Shown here: positions 1 to 8,730 of the stretch, in pieces
How the letters are laid out: every line of letters begins with the position of its first letter
How positions within the stretch are numbered: the first letter of the stretch is position 1
NCBI GenBank assembly: GCA_017558865.1
Contig: JAFYTM010000152.1
Location: 1 to 34,990, forward strand
DNA: 34,990 nucleotides
Origin: Lachnospiraceae bacterium
GTDB taxonomy: Bacteria; Bacillota; Clostridia; Lachnospirales; Lachnospiraceae
Direction: 5' to 3'
Program-made: the position numbers and the translations under genes
Notes under the pieces: model-generated
What the model was told of the DNA's origin: nothing
The model's input: the letters and a program-made list of their open reading frames with translations, nothing else
Databases searched by the model: none

Positions 1-812
1 ACCCTTTCAATATGCATTGCCAAATATCCGATCTCAACTTCATCCAGAGATTTTTTCAGATATTTTTCCAGATAACTGCAGACTGTAGATGCCATACGGA
101 ACGCATCCGGAAACTTCACAGATATATAATCATTCATATTCAGTTTCAGTTTTTCGTCTTTTACTGCCCGGGCTGCCATATATCTCACATGATTCATCAA
201 TCGATTATAGGAAAGAGACATTACATTGATCTGCTGATCCGTCTCCTTCTCCACCAGCTCAATACACTCACGAACCGCCCGGGCAATCTGCATGGAAAGC
301 GCTACACTTTCATCTTCAATGGCAGAATGGATATGGAGGGCAATATATCCAACTTCATGCTCATCGATCTCTACATGCAGACGCTCCTTTAAAACAGGTC
401 TGATACACTCTGCTGTCTTATACTCCATATGAAACAGCGCACAGATATCGCTGGTCAATGGATTTCGAATCTGCTCATGATTCTGAATCCGTTTTACCGC
501 AAATGCAATATGGTCTGCCATGGGGAAGAGAATTCTTCTGTCAATCCTGCCAAAGACCTTTTCACTTTCTTTCAGAACCTGTTCTGCAATCTCCAGATAG
601 ACCGGGTCCATATCTTTTACCAGTTCTACTGCATGTCCCCGCTCTGTCATCTCTTGAAGGGAATATACCGTACTGCCATCCGGCAATTCCATTCGTTCAC
701 TGACTTTTTTTCCAAAACCGATTCCTTTTCCAATCAGAAGATATTCCTGATGGTCTTCTGCACCTATGGCAATCACTGTATTATGATTCAATGCCTTTTT
801 TACTCTGAACAT
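1..812 (-). CDS. glcT: GlcT-like transcription antiterminator (BglG/LicT family), 3' end off window
   Basis: RNA-binding antiterminator that, in this family, stabilises an RNA hairpin in the leader of a PTS gene when sugar is available. I translated the minus strand from an ATG at 810-812, preceded by GAGGGAG; it stays open for 270 codons to the window edge, so only the last few residues are missing compared with the usual ~280. The N-terminal co-antiterminator domain (about residues 1-60) includes VKKALNHN and LIGKGIGFGKK, closer to Bacillus GlcT than to LicT. Two PTS regulation domains follow: PRD1 with DHIAFAVKR and GYIALHIHSA, and PRD2 with NHVRYMAAR and GYLAMHIERV, carrying the expected regulatory histidines. 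It starts 27 bases after the ptsG stop and is probably co-transcribed with it, the reverse of the Bacillus glcT-ptsG order. Its likely target is the element in the ptsG leader at about 3105-3139. Confidence 0.9.
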   Translation of the reverse strand, partial: MFRVKKALNHNTVIAIGAEDHQEYLLIGKGIGFGKKVSERMELPDGSTVYSLQEMTERGHAVELVKDMDPVYLEIAEQVLKESEKVFGRIDRRILFPMADHIAFAVKRIQNHEQIRNPLTSDICALFHMEYKTAECIRPVLKERLHVEIDEHEVGYIALHIHSAIEDESVALSMQIARAVRECIELVEKETDQQINVMSLSYNRLMNHVRYMAARAVKDEKLKLNMNDYISVKFPDAFRMASTVCSYLEKYLKKSLDEVEIGYLAMHIER

Positions 813-839
813 ACTCCCTCTTCCACGCAGACCAGACGT

Positions 840-2978
840 TTAAGCTTCGTAGGTATCTACTGCAAACAATGCCTCGCCCGCTTTTATCTTACCAGTTTTC
901 AGAAGACGAATCTTCTGATTTTCTTCCAGTTCTGTACACAGAACCGGTGATGCAAGAGATGGTGCATGGCTTCCCAGGAAAGCAAGATCCAGCTTCATCA
1001 GCTGATCGCCTTTCTTTAGCTGATCTCCTGCATTTACATACACTTCAAAACCTTCTCCATTCAGGTTTACCGTATCAATACCCATATGAAGCAGTACGGA
1101 AATACCGGATGTCGTCTGGAAACCAATGGCATGTTTGGTCTCAAACACGAATGCCACTTCACCATCCTCCGGCGCATATACAACCGCCTCAGACGGCGTT
1201 ACAACTGCTCCGTCGCCCATCATACGTCCGGCAAATGCTTCGTCCGGTGCTTCTGATAAGTCTGCTGCCATACCGCTTACCGGACTGTAAATAATGTCTG
1301 ACTTCACAACTGTGCCTGCTTTGTTTTCTCTTACTTTTGTCTGCTCTGCAGAATTCTCTGCCGAAGGAACATACTCTACATTCGGAGCAGTCTCCAGGTA
1401 ATCTTCCAGATTGGATTTTACAACGGTCACACGCGGTCCGTAGATAATCTGTACTCCATTCCCTTTATGAACCACACCGGATGCTCCTGTCGATTTCAAC
1501 AGGTTATCATCTACCAGTTCAGCCTTATATACGGTACAGCGAAGTCTGGTTGCACAACAGTCTACATCCGAAATATTCTTCTTACCGCCAAGTCCACGGC
1601 AGATGGCTGCTGAAAGCGCATCCTCTTCAGACACTGCTGCTGCACCCTCTCCATTCTTGCGGGCATTTACATCCGCTCTGGTATAAAGTTTTACTTCCTC
1701 GCTGTCATCTCTTCCCGGAGTCTTTAAATCCATCTTTGTGATCAGGAAGGAGAACAGGAAATAATATACTACAAAATATCCAATACCTACGATCACGATC
1801 CATACCCAGTTGGTCTTTGCGTTACCCTGCATGATACCAAACAGGAACATATCGATCAGACCGCCGGAGAAGGTCATACCTACTCCAACCTCAAATACAT
1901 GCATCAACATATATGCCAGACCTGCAAATACACAGTGGATGACATATAGAATTGGTGCTACAAACAGGAATGTAAACTCAATCGGCTCTGTGATACCAGT
2001 CAGCATAGCCGTCAGTGCTGCGGAGAGAAGAAGACCGGATACCACGTTCTTTTTCTCAGCCTTTGCACATCTGTACATGGCAAGTGCTGCTCCCGGAAGG
2101 CCGAAGATCATCAGAGGGAATTTACCGCTCATAAATCTGGTCGCCGATACTGCGAACTTCTCTACCGTCGGATCAGCCAGCTGTGCGAAGAAAATATTCT
2201 GTGCACCCTCTACCAGCACTCCGCCAACCTCCAGTGTTCCGCCAACTGCGGTCTGCCAGAATGGAAGATAAAATACATGATGAAGTCCAAATGGAATCAG
2301 TGCACGCTCCATCAGACCATATAACCAGGTTCCTGCATATCCGGACTGTACCACCACATCACCGACTGCATAGATTCCCTGCTGTACCACCGGCCAGATA
2401 TAGAACATCAGGATACCGACTACGGTATAAGTAAGACCACTGATGATCGGAACAAATCTGGTTCCTCCAAAGAAGGAAAGCACCTGCGGGAGCTCAATTC
2501 TGTAAAAACGATTGTGAAGAGCTGCAACACCAAGTCCAACAATAATACCGCCAAACACACCCATCTGCAGGGATGTAATTCCTACTACAGATGCAGTCGC
2601 ACCTTCCAGCATTACCTCTGGACCACCGTTATTCACGATCATGGCTCCAATAGAAGCATGCATGATAAAGAAAGCAATAGCTGCAGATAATGCCGCTACC
2701 TCTTTTTCTTTCTTCGCCATACCGATCGCAACACCCATTGCGAAGATGATCGGAAGATTTGCAAACACGATATCTCCTGCGTCGCTTAAGACATTCAGGA
2801 TCGCGTTCAGCATGGTTCCAGGACCCATGATTCCCATCAGACCATATGCATTCAGCATTGTCTCATTCGTAAAGGAACCACCGATACCAAGTAACAGACC
2901 TGCCACTGGCAGGATTGCGATTGGCAGCATGAAGGAACGGCCTACACGCTGCAATACACCAAAAATTTTGTCTTTCAT
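840..2978 (-). CDS. ptsG: Glucose-specific PTS transporter, EIICBA fusion
   Basis: Membrane permease that imports glucose and phosphorylates it. The start is taken at the ATG 2976-2978 (MKDKIFGVLQ), which has AGGAG eight bases upstream; an ATG twelve codons further up has no such site. The protein is 712 residues. Domain order is EIIC (about 1-415, hydrophobic, with GITEPIEF), EIIB (about 445-535, phosphorylated Cys475 in CATRLR) and EIIA (about 565-712, His616 in KHAIGF and His631 in LLHMGID). EIIC features such as IPFGLHHVFY and GMTFSGGLID match PtsG better than the related NagE, but N-acetylglucosamine cannot be excluded from sequence alone. The leader carries a promoter, an antiterminator target and a terminator, so expression is probably controlled by the GlcT-like protein encoded just downstream. 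Confidence 0.93.
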   Translation of the reverse strand: MKDKIFGVLQRVGRSFMLPIAILPVAGLLLGIGGSFTNETMLNAYGLMGIMGPGTMLNAILNVLSDAGDIVFANLPIIFAMGVAIGMAKKEKEVAALSAAIAFFIMHASIGAMIVNNGGPEVMLEGATASVVGITSLQMGVFGGIIVGLGVAALHNRFYRIELPQVLSFFGGTRFVPIISGLTYTVVGILMFYIWPVVQQGIYAVGDVVVQSGYAGTWLYGLMERALIPFGLHHVFYLPFWQTAVGGTLEVGGVLVEGAQNIFFAQLADPTVEKFAVSATRFMSGKFPLMIFGLPGAALAMYRCAKAEKKNVVSGLLLSAALTAMLTGITEPIEFTFLFVAPILYVIHCVFAGLAYMLMHVFEVGVGMTFSGGLIDMFLFGIMQGNAKTNWVWIVIVGIGYFVVYYFLFSFLITKMDLKTPGRDDSEEVKLYTRADVNARKNGEGAAAVSEEDALSAAICRGLGGKKNISDVDCCATRLRCTVYKAELVDDNLLKSTGASGVVHKGNGVQIIYGPRVTVVKSNLEDYLETAPNVEYVPSAENSAEQTKVRENKAGTVVKSDIIYSPVSGMAADLSEAPDEAFAGRMMGDGAVVTPSEAVVYAPEDGEVAFVFETKHAIGFQTTSGISVLLHMGIDTVNLNGEGFEVYVNAGDQLKKGDQLMKLDLAFLGSHAPSLASPVLCTELEENQKIRLLKTGKIKAGEALFAVDTYEA

Positions 2979-3063
2979 GACAATTCTCCTTTCTTTTTGG
3001 ATGTCTTCTGTCATGTGCCTATTCTTACTATGCTCACAATCATTTATTTTTACGCATAGAAAA

Positions 3064-3115
3064 AGGCATTAATATGCATAAACATCCCTTGTGTTGTTAT
3101 GCATAGTTAATGCCT
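3064..3115 (-). terminator. Conditional terminator in the ptsG leader
   Basis: In the minus-strand transcript the two arms (3097-3115 and 3064-3081) form an 18-bp stem with one bulged base and a 15-base loop, followed directly by five U residues. It lies about 85 bases before the ptsG start and overlaps the 3' part of the antiterminator-like element. That is the arrangement of LicT/GlcT-controlled leaders: the terminator forms by default and is prevented when the antiterminator protein binds. Confidence 0.85.
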
Positions 3116-3139
3116 GCTTATCCAGTTACATACTATCTC
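3105..3139 (-). promoter_or_regulatory. RAT-like ribonucleic antiterminator target of a GlcT/LicT protein
   Basis: The minus-strand RNA here contains TGTAACTGGATAAGCAGGCA. It closely resembles the RAT elements of BglG-family antiterminators, which share TGTTACTG followed by AAGCAGGCA. Its 3' part (AGGCATTAA) is also the 5' arm of the terminator at 3064-3115, so the two structures are mutually exclusive. The cognate protein is very likely the GlcT-like antiterminator encoded at 1-812. The match was made from memory of the consensus, not by a covariance search. Confidence 0.75.
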
Positions 3140-3149
3140 ATACATTTTT

Positions 3150-3178
3150 ACTCTATCACCACGACATCTGGTTGTCAA
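3150..3178 (-). promoter_or_regulatory. Sigma-A promoter of ptsG
   Basis: On the minus strand, TTGACA (3173-3178) and TAGAGT (3150-3155) are separated by 17 bases, with a TG extension just before the -10 element. It lies immediately behind the exoA stop codon and gives a leader of about 165 bases containing the antiterminator target and the terminator. Confidence 0.75.
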
Positions 3179-3183
3179 GTATT

Positions 3184-3939
3184 TTATTTCAAAATCAACA
3201 GGATCGGACAATGGTCACTGCCCATTTGCTTCGATAAAATCCGACTGTCCTCAATATGCTCCTCATAACCTTCTGATACCAGAAAATAATCAATCCGCCA
3301 TCCTGCGTTCCGTTCTCTTGCTTTAAAACGATAAGACCACCAACTATAGGCATCTGTCTGATCCGGGTACAGATAACGGAAGGAATCTATAAAACCGGAT
3401 GCCTGCAGTTCTCTCATCTTATTCCGTTCCTGATCGGAAAATCCTGCATTGCCGCGGTTGTTCTTCGGATTCTTAAGATCGATCTCTTCCTTTGCTACAT
3501 TGAAATCACCGGTCACGATCACCGGCTTTTTCTCTTTTAATGCTCCAAGATATGCCCGAAAATCATCCTCCCACTCCATCCGGTAATTAATGCGCGCCAA
3601 TCCGTCCTGCGCATTTGGTACATACACATTGACCAGATAGTAATCGGAATATTCTACCGTAATCGTACGTCCTTCTGTGTTATGTTTGTCCATACCCAGA
3701 TCATACGATACCGAATACGGTGTCTCCTTTGTCAACACTGCGGTTCCCGAATATCCTTTCTTCACAGCACTGTTCCAGTAGATCTCATAACCTGGAAATT
3801 CAAAATCCGCCTGTTCCGGCTGCATCTTTGTCTCCTGCAGACACAGTACATCCGGCTGTTCCTTCTCCAGAAATTCCATAAATCCTTTATTCATCACGGC
3901 GCGAAGACCGTTCACATTCCATGAATATAACTTTTTCAT
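3184..3939 (-). CDS. exoA: Exodeoxyribonuclease III / AP endonuclease
   Basis: Mg-dependent DNA repair nuclease of the exonuclease-endonuclease-phosphatase fold that cuts DNA at abasic sites and degrades 3' ends. The 251-residue length is normal for the ExoA/XthA family. Visible motifs in order are WNVNGLRA (7-14), LQETK with metal ligand Glu36, GDFNVA near the middle, GWRIDYFLVS, and the C-terminal SDHCPILL with the catalytic Asp-His pair. The start ATG at 3937-3939 has AGGAG about 12 bases upstream. The gene lies downstream of the rnpB terminator. I see no convincing promoter of its own in the 33 bases between, so it may depend on read-through or a promoter inside rnpB. Confidence 0.95.
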   Translation of the reverse strand: MKKLYSWNVNGLRAVMNKGFMEFLEKEQPDVLCLQETKMQPEQADFEFPGYEIYWNSAVKKGYSGTAVLTKETPYSVSYDLGMDKHNTEGRTITVEYSDYYLVNVYVPNAQDGLARINYRMEWEDDFRAYLGALKEKKPVIVTGDFNVAKEEIDLKNPKNNRGNAGFSDQERNKMRELQASGFIDSFRYLYPDQTDAYSWWSYRFKARERNAGWRIDYFLVSEGYEEHIEDSRILSKQMGSDHCPILLILK

Positions 3940-3972
3940 TATTATACAAATCTCCTGTCTCTCTGTTTACAG

Positions 3973-3997
3973 AAAAAGCTGCCGCATCTGCGACAGC
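3973..3997 (-). terminator. Rho-independent terminator of rnpB
   Basis: In the minus-strand RNA an eight-base-pair stem (GCTGTCGC with GCGGCAGC, one G-U pair, four-base loop) is followed by five U residues. It begins about 16 bases after the mature rnpB 3' end inferred from the P1 helix. Confidence 0.88.
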
Positions 3998-4012
3998 CTG
4001 TTTCCTCTAAAA

Positions 4013-4370
4013 GCAATAAGCAAAACGATAAGCCGGGTTATGTCGTGGACAATCATCTATCTAGGCGTACTGTCACCAGCACGCTCAAGCAACCTACCTG
4101 AAGCTGGCGGGCCACCATATGCTTCTGCTTGGTCTTGCTTCGGATGGGGTTTACATGTGCCCCGTCTGTTACCAGCCGGGCGGTAGTCTCTTACACTGCC
4201 TTTCCACCCTTACGTTATGCTTTGAGCCATACCCAAAGCAAACGCGGTATATTTCTGTTGCACTGGCCTTGGAGTCACCTCCACCGGACGTTATCCGGCA
4301 TCCTGCCCTGTGAAGCCCGGACTTTCCTCACCTGATATCATCAGCCGCGATTGTCTGTCTTACTTACTGC
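4013..4370 (-). ncRNA. rnpB: RNase P RNA, class A
   Basis: Catalytic RNA that removes 5' leaders from tRNA precursors. The minus strand carries the conserved core: GAGGAAAGTCCGGGCT near the 5' end (4314-4329), the ACAGAAA segment, GTAAGGGTGGAAAGG, and near the 3' end the TAGATAGATGATTGTC block followed by ACATAACCCGGCTTA. The ends were set by the P1 helix, where GCAGTAAG (4363-4370) pairs with CTTATTGC (4013-4020), giving about 358 nucleotides. This class A form is the one expected in Clostridia rather than Bacilli. A promoter with a transcription start next to the P1 helix, and a terminator just after it, make this a self-contained unit. Confidence 0.96.
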
Positions 4371-4377
4371 GATCTTT

Positions 4378-4406
4378 ATTCTAACTTACTTTTTCAGATT
4401 TGTCCA
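4378..4406 (-). promoter_or_regulatory. Sigma-A promoter of rnpB
   Basis: On the minus strand TGGACA (4401-4406) and TAGAAT (4378-4383) are 17 bases apart. The expected transcription start, about seven bases after the -10 element, falls on the first base of the P1 helix, which independently supports both calls. Confidence 0.8.
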
Positions 4407-4413
4407 TATATTC

Positions 4414-4432
4414 GGCGATAAAAAACATCGCC
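4414..4432 (-). other. Short hairpin after the nucleoside kinase gene
   Basis: A six-base-pair inverted repeat (GGCGAT and ATCGCC, seven-base loop rich in U on the minus strand) lies ten bases after the kinase stop codon. It lacks a U-tract, so it may be a weak terminator or RNA-stability element for the long operon that ends here. Confidence 0.4.
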
Positions 4433-4441
4433 TACCTCATT

Positions 4442-6094
4442 TTACAGATGGAAGAACCCGCCACCGATAAACTCTTTGAGAATCGAATTATTCGGCACCA
4501 TATGGCTGTCAATACCCTGGAAATAATTCAAAAACTTCAACAATCTCTTTGCTTCCAAATACTCCGGTTCCTCCGGTGTAATACCAAACAGCAGCGGTTC
4601 TGCATACTGTTTTAATACGCAAAGTTCATAGATCAGTGCCGAGTTAAATACAACATCTGCCTCATTCTGATACGGGAAAATATTCTCATCCTCACCCCTG
4701 CGTACAGACGGCCACATGGAAATTGTTCTCTGTGCACTGGAACCTCTGGTTCGAGCATCCCGCACCATGCGTCGGATCAGTCTTCCATCCGTCGTCGGTA
4801 TCCGGTTATGCTCATCAATATTCAGCTGCGTCAACGCACTTAAATAAATCTTGAATTTATTTTCCTGCGGCAGCGAATAAGATAATGCATCATTCAGACA
4901 ATGAATACCTTCAATCACGAGTACATCATCCGGTCCAAGCTTCAAGGTATTACCTTTATACTCTTTTCTACCCGTCAGGAAATTAAACGTCGGCAGGGAC
5001 ACTTCTTCTCCTCGAAGCAGTGCACTCATCTGTGTATTGAAAAGTTCAATATCCATAGCTCCAAGACATTCAAAATTATAATTACCGTCTTCGTCCTTTG
5101 GCGTTTCTTCCCGTTCTACAAAATAGTTATCTACGGCAATCGGATGTGGACGAAGTCCATGAGCCAGGAGCTGGATCGACAGTCTGTGAGAAAAAGTTGT
5201 CTTACCGGAAGAAGACGGTCCTGCAATCATAATCAGCTTTTTATCATGCTGAGATGCAATCTGAGCAGCAATATTGCCAATCTCCTTCTCCATGATCGCT
5301 TCCTGAGCCAGAATAATGTCCCCAATATTGCCATTGGAAATCTGCTCATTCAATGCACCAACAGTAGCAACCTCCAGTACTTCACTCCATCTGGTAGAGT
5401 TCTTCAAGGTTGTAAAAATCTTATGCTCCGGTGCAAACGGTGCAAAGGTCTCCGGTGTCTTTGCCGGCGGAAACTCCAGCACGAATCCTTCATCATATGG
5501 AATCAGTTGAAAATATTTGAGATATTTGGTATTCGGCACCATATATCCATAATAATAATCTTCAAATCCATCAAGGCGATACACATTAACCGTAGAACTT
5601 CTTCTGAACTTGAACAATCTCGCCTTATCCAACATTCCATGTCTGGCAAAACGCTCAATCGCCTCATCTACTGGTATGGTCTTCTTCTCCAGCGGAAGCT
5701 CCTGCTTCACCAGTTCTTCCATACGAGTCTGTACCTTAGCAAGAAACGCCTCATCTACTGCTGCATGCTTACTGGTACAGTAAAACCCCTGACTTACAGA
5801 AAAATGTACCTTAATACCACAGACAGCCTCCATACCGGCAACATCATAGATTGCTTTCAGCATCAATAATGTCGCACTGCGTTTATAGGTTTTATAACCA
5901 TCAATATGACCTGTCGTCAGGAATTTAATCGTACTGTCCTTTTTCACTTTGCGAAAAAGCTCCCGCATCTTGCCATTTTCCAAAACAAGAACAATATCAT
6001 GCGGATAATCCGCCTGATACCGGTCAGCAAGCTCCTGATAAGTCGTACCATCCTGAACTTCCAGTATGTTTTCACCAATTGTTACTTTTCTCAT
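4442..6094 (-). CDS. Nucleoside (uridine-type) kinase with N-terminal TGS and threonyl-tRNA-synthetase-like region
   Basis: Probably phosphorylates a nucleoside such as uridine in the cytoplasm; the substrate is unproven. Residues 1-60 resemble a TGS domain. About 60-215 resembles the second N-terminal (editing-like) region of threonyl-tRNA synthetase. From about 285 on it is a phosphoribulokinase/uridine-kinase P-loop domain with GPSSSGKT at 292-299, followed by a DNYFVER segment and VLVIEGIHCLN. At 550 residues it is far longer than the ~210-residue Udk enzymes, but this long form is common in Firmicutes. The start ATG at 6092-6094 follows AGGAGG by seven bases. It is the last gene of the dnaG-rpoD operon. 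No tRNA-synthetase catalytic domain is present. Confidence 0.85.
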   Translation of the reverse strand: MRKVTIGENILEVQDGTTYQELADRYQADYPHDIVLVLENGKMRELFRKVKKDSTIKFLTTGHIDGYKTYKRSATLLMLKAIYDVAGMEAVCGIKVHFSVSQGFYCTSKHAAVDEAFLAKVQTRMEELVKQELPLEKKTIPVDEAIERFARHGMLDKARLFKFRRSSTVNVYRLDGFEDYYYGYMVPNTKYLKYFQLIPYDEGFVLEFPPAKTPETFAPFAPEHKIFTTLKNSTRWSEVLEVATVGALNEQISNGNIGDIILAQEAIMEKEIGNIAAQIASQHDKKLIMIAGPSSSGKTTFSHRLSIQLLAHGLRPHPIAVDNYFVEREETPKDEDGNYNFECLGAMDIELFNTQMSALLRGEEVSLPTFNFLTGRKEYKGNTLKLGPDDVLVIEGIHCLNDALSYSLPQENKFKIYLSALTQLNIDEHNRIPTTDGRLIRRMVRDARTRGSSAQRTISMWPSVRRGEDENIFPYQNEADVVFNSALIYELCVLKQYAEPLLFGITPEEPEYLEAKRLLKFLNYFQGIDSHMVPNNSILKEFIGGGFFHL

Positions 6095-6113
6095 ATGGAC
6101 ACCTCCTTTTACA

Positions 6114-6884
6114 TCAGACTACGATAAATGGATGCTGTACCGGAACACAGTCCATATGAACTCCGACCAGTACTTTTTCCAAATAATCCTTTACATCCTC
6201 CATAAATATATGCTCAATCCCATAATGACCTGCATCTATGATGCAAAGTCCCTGGTCTACTGCATCAATACCTGTATGATGATCGATATCTCCTGTGATA
6301 TAAACATCACAGTCAAATCGCAGAGCTTCTTTCATCGTACTTCGTCCGGCTCCCGGACAGATCGCTGCCTGATATACAAGCGTATCTTCACAGCCAAATA
6401 TCTTCACACTCGGAATATGATATGCTTCCTTCACCAAAAGCGCACATTCTTTCAATGTCATTTCTTTTGGAAGAACACCAACTCTTCCGATACCTTCTCC
6501 ATCTTTTATCTCTTCCAGTACGGTACATTCCTGGAGTCCGATCAGTCTCGCTGCCAGATCTGCCATTCCTCTTGTATCGTAGTTCGTATGCATTGCATAA
6601 TAGGAAATATCATTCTGGATAAGCGTGATCAGACGTCTTCCATTCATGTCATCATCTGTCACCCGTTTGATCGGAGAAAAAATCATCGGATGGTGGGTAA
6701 TCAGCATATCTACTTTTTTTTCTGCTGCCAGATTCACAACCTCATCTGTTGCATCCAGTGCCAGCAGAATCGTTTTGACTTCCTTTTCCCGTCTTCCTGC
6801 AAGAAGTCCTACATTATCCCAGTCACATGCGTATTCCCGTGAATATTCCTGTTCCAGAAGTGTACAGATCTCACTGCACCTCAT
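6114..6884 (-). CDS. Nif3-like dinuclear metal centre protein
   Basis: Member of the Nif3/DUF34 family (often annotated as GTP cyclohydrolase I type 2), whose biochemical role is not settled. The start is placed at the ATG 6882-6884, directly behind GGAGGAGGAAGG; an upstream TTG in frame has no better support. The protein is 256 residues, the short single-domain form without the inserted domain of Bacillus YqfO. The expected metal ligands are visible: His64-His65 in THHPMIF, His99 and Asp103 in HTNYD, and His221 and Glu225 in AGHYGIEHIF. It lies 18 bases after trmK, a pairing conserved in many Firmicutes next to rpoD. Confidence 0.92.
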   Translation of the reverse strand: MRCSEICTLLEQEYSREYACDWDNVGLLAGRREKEVKTILLALDATDEVVNLAAEKKVDMLITHHPMIFSPIKRVTDDDMNGRRLITLIQNDISYYAMHTNYDTRGMADLAARLIGLQECTVLEEIKDGEGIGRVGVLPKEMTLKECALLVKEAYHIPSVKIFGCEDTLVYQAAICPGAGRSTMKEALRFDCDVYITGDIDHHTGIDAVDQGLCIIDAGHYGIEHIFMEDVKDYLEKVLVGVHMDCVPVQHPFIVV

Positions 6885-6902
6885 CTTCCTTCCTCCTCCC
6901 AA

Positions 6903-7580
6903 TTAAGAAATCTCTTTCAGCATCCTTAATTTTTTCCTTAGCTCCTCTGCCCGTTCAGAAGATTCTTTACCAGCCTGCTCCAGGGTATACAGAATCTGTT
7001 CAGTCTTACGTTTTTCTTCATGCAAATAACTTTTCCATATATCCGGTGACTGCTGCAGATGAAGTTTTCCATAAGAAAGTTCTGATTCACTCATAGGATC
7101 AGCTGTTGCGTGCACCACCTTCATCATTGGATAATATTTTCCTTCATCCAGCACAATATCTTCTTCCACAATACAAAAACCATGACTGCAAAGATATTCT
7201 CTCACCATATAAAGATCTGACTGCGGCTGAAGAATCAATTCCTGTACAGAATCCAGACAATGTGTACCTTCCCTTAATATCCGTACCGTCAATGGACCTC
7301 CCATCCCAGCAATCAACACAGTATCCGCTTCTCCTGCATCAAGCTTTGCAAGTCCATCTGACAGTCTGGTTTCAATATATGTATCCAGACCATAATCCTG
7401 GATATGCTCTTTTGCCCGCTTCAAAGGTCCCTGATTGACATCCATGGCAATGGCAGACGGTATTTTCTTCTCCTGTACCAGTGCAATCGGAATATATCCA
7501 TGGTCAGTTCCCACATCTGCCAGCCTGTTTCCCTCTGTTACCTTGGAGGCCAAAAGAGCCATTCTTTTTGACAACTGCAT
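6903..7580 (-). CDS. trmK: tRNA (adenine-22-N1)-methyltransferase
   Basis: SAM-dependent class I methyltransferase that methylates N1 of A22 in the D-loop region of certain tRNAs. It is 225 residues, the usual TrmK length. The SAM-binding motif is DVGTDHGYIP at about 22-31, the acidic motif AMDVNQGPL follows, and the family motif IAGMGG is near residue 90. The C-terminal third is helical and charged, as in TrmK's coiled-coil extension. The start ATG at 7578-7580 has AGGAG five bases upstream, and the rpoD stop lies nine bases before it, so the two genes are co-transcribed. Confidence 0.92.
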   Translation of the reverse strand: MQLSKRMALLASKVTEGNRLADVGTDHGYIPIALVQEKKIPSAIAMDVNQGPLKRAKEHIQDYGLDTYIETRLSDGLAKLDAGEADTVLIAGMGGPLTVRILREGTHCLDSVQELILQPQSDLYMVREYLCSHGFCIVEEDIVLDEGKYYPMMKVVHATADPMSESELSYGKLHLQQSPDIWKSYLHEEKRKTEQILYTLEQAGKESSERAEELRKKLRMLKEIS

Positions 7581-7589
7581 GGCAGCTCC

Positions 7590-8693
7590 TTAATCCAGAA
7601 AATCCTTCAGTTTGCGGCTGCGGCTTGGATGACGAAGCTTTCTCAGTGCCTTTGCCTCAATCTGACGGATACGCTCACGGGTAACATTAAATTCTTTTCC
7701 AACTTCTTCCAGTGTACGGGCACGACCATCATCCAGACCAAAACGAAGACGAAGAACCTTCTGCTCTCTCTCTGTCAGCGTTCCCAATACTTCTACAAGC
7801 TGTTCTTTCAGAAGAGTAAATGCTGCCGCCTCTGCCGGCACCGGTACATTATCATCCTGAATAAAATCACCCAGATGACTGTCTTCCTCCTCACCGATCG
7901 GAGTCTCCAGAGATACCGGTTCCTGAGAAATCTTCAGAATCTCACGCACACGCTCCACTGGCATGTTCATCTCTGCTGCAATCTCCTCCGGCTGTGGTTC
8001 TCTTCCCAATTCCTGCAAAAGCTGACGGGATACACGGATCAGCTTATTGATCGTCTCAACCATATGAACCGGAATACGGATCGTTCTCGCCTGATCGGCA
8101 ATCGCTCTTGTAATTGCCTGACGAATCCACCAGGTTGCATAGGTACTGAATTTGTATCCTTTTCGATAATCGAATTTTTCAACTGCCTTGATCAGACCCA
8201 GGTTACCTTCCTGAATCAGATCCAGAAACAGCATGCCGCGTCCTACATAACGCTTTGCAATGCTGACTACAAGACGAAGGTTTGCCTCTGCCAGACGTTT
8301 CTTGGCATCCTCATCACCAATCTCCATTCTTTTTGCCAGATCGATCTCTTCTTCTGCACTCAAAAGGGGAACTTTACCAATCTCTTTCAAATACATACGA
8401 ACCGGATCTTCAATGCTGACTCCATCAGGAACAGACAGGTCAATCTGCTCCACATCCACATCATCGTCATCCGACAGAATGATATTGCTGTCATCATCAT
8501 CATCTGTAATTCTAAGAACATCAATGTTATTCTGCTCCAGAAAATCCAGAATTTTTTCAAATTTCTCTGCGTCCAGATCCATATCACTAAAGAAATCGCT
8601 GACTTCCTGGTATTCAAGAACATTTTTCTTCTTTTTTGCCAGTCCAAGCAGCTCCTTCAATTTTTCACTGAATTTTACTACATTTTCTTCCAT
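7590..8693 (-). CDS. rpoD: Primary sigma factor SigA (RpoD)
   Basis: Housekeeping sigma-70 factor that directs RNA polymerase to promoters of the TTGACA/TATAAT type seen across this window. The start is set at the ATG 8691-8693, which has GGAAG seven bases upstream; the ATG six codons earlier has none. The product is 367 residues. In order: region 1.1 (about 1-70), a very acidic linker with runs of Asp (about 64-82), region 1.2 ([11 protein letters not shown]), region 2 with [17 protein letters not shown], region 3, and region 4.2 with [20 protein letters not shown]. It follows dnaG by 37 bases, the classic macromolecular-synthesis order without rpsU. Confidence 0.98.
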   Translation of the reverse strand: MEENVVKFSEKLKELLGLAKKKKNVLEYQEVSDFFSDMDLDAEKFEKILDFLEQNNIDVLRITDDDDDSNIILSDDDDVDVEQIDLSVPDGVSIEDPVRMYLKEIGKVPLLSAEEEIDLAKRMEIGDEDAKKRLAEANLRLVVSIAKRYVGRGMLFLDLIQEGNLGLIKAVEKFDYRKGYKFSTYATWWIRQAITRAIADQARTIRIPVHMVETINKLIRVSRQLLQELGREPQPEEIAAEMNMPVERVREILKISQEPVSLETPIGEEEDSHLGDFIQDDNVPVPAEAAAFTLLKEQLVEVLGTLTEREQKVLRLRFGLDDGRARTLEEVGKEFNVTRERIRQIEAKALRKLRHPSRSRKLKDFLD

Positions 8694-8730
8694 ATCGGTT
8701 CTTCCTTCCATAATTGTTCATATTTTATCC

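Noticed and set aside
1810..2271. Plus-strand open frame of 153 codons
   Set aside because: Antisense shadow of the ptsG EIIC domain with no ribosome site or family match.
3944..3949. TATAAT-like box just before exoA as a promoter
   Set aside because: It lies between the ribosome site and the start codon, so a transcript from it would lack the ribosome site.
4119..4335. Two short plus-strand open frames
   Set aside because: They lie inside the RNase P RNA gene, whose conserved elements read on the minus strand.
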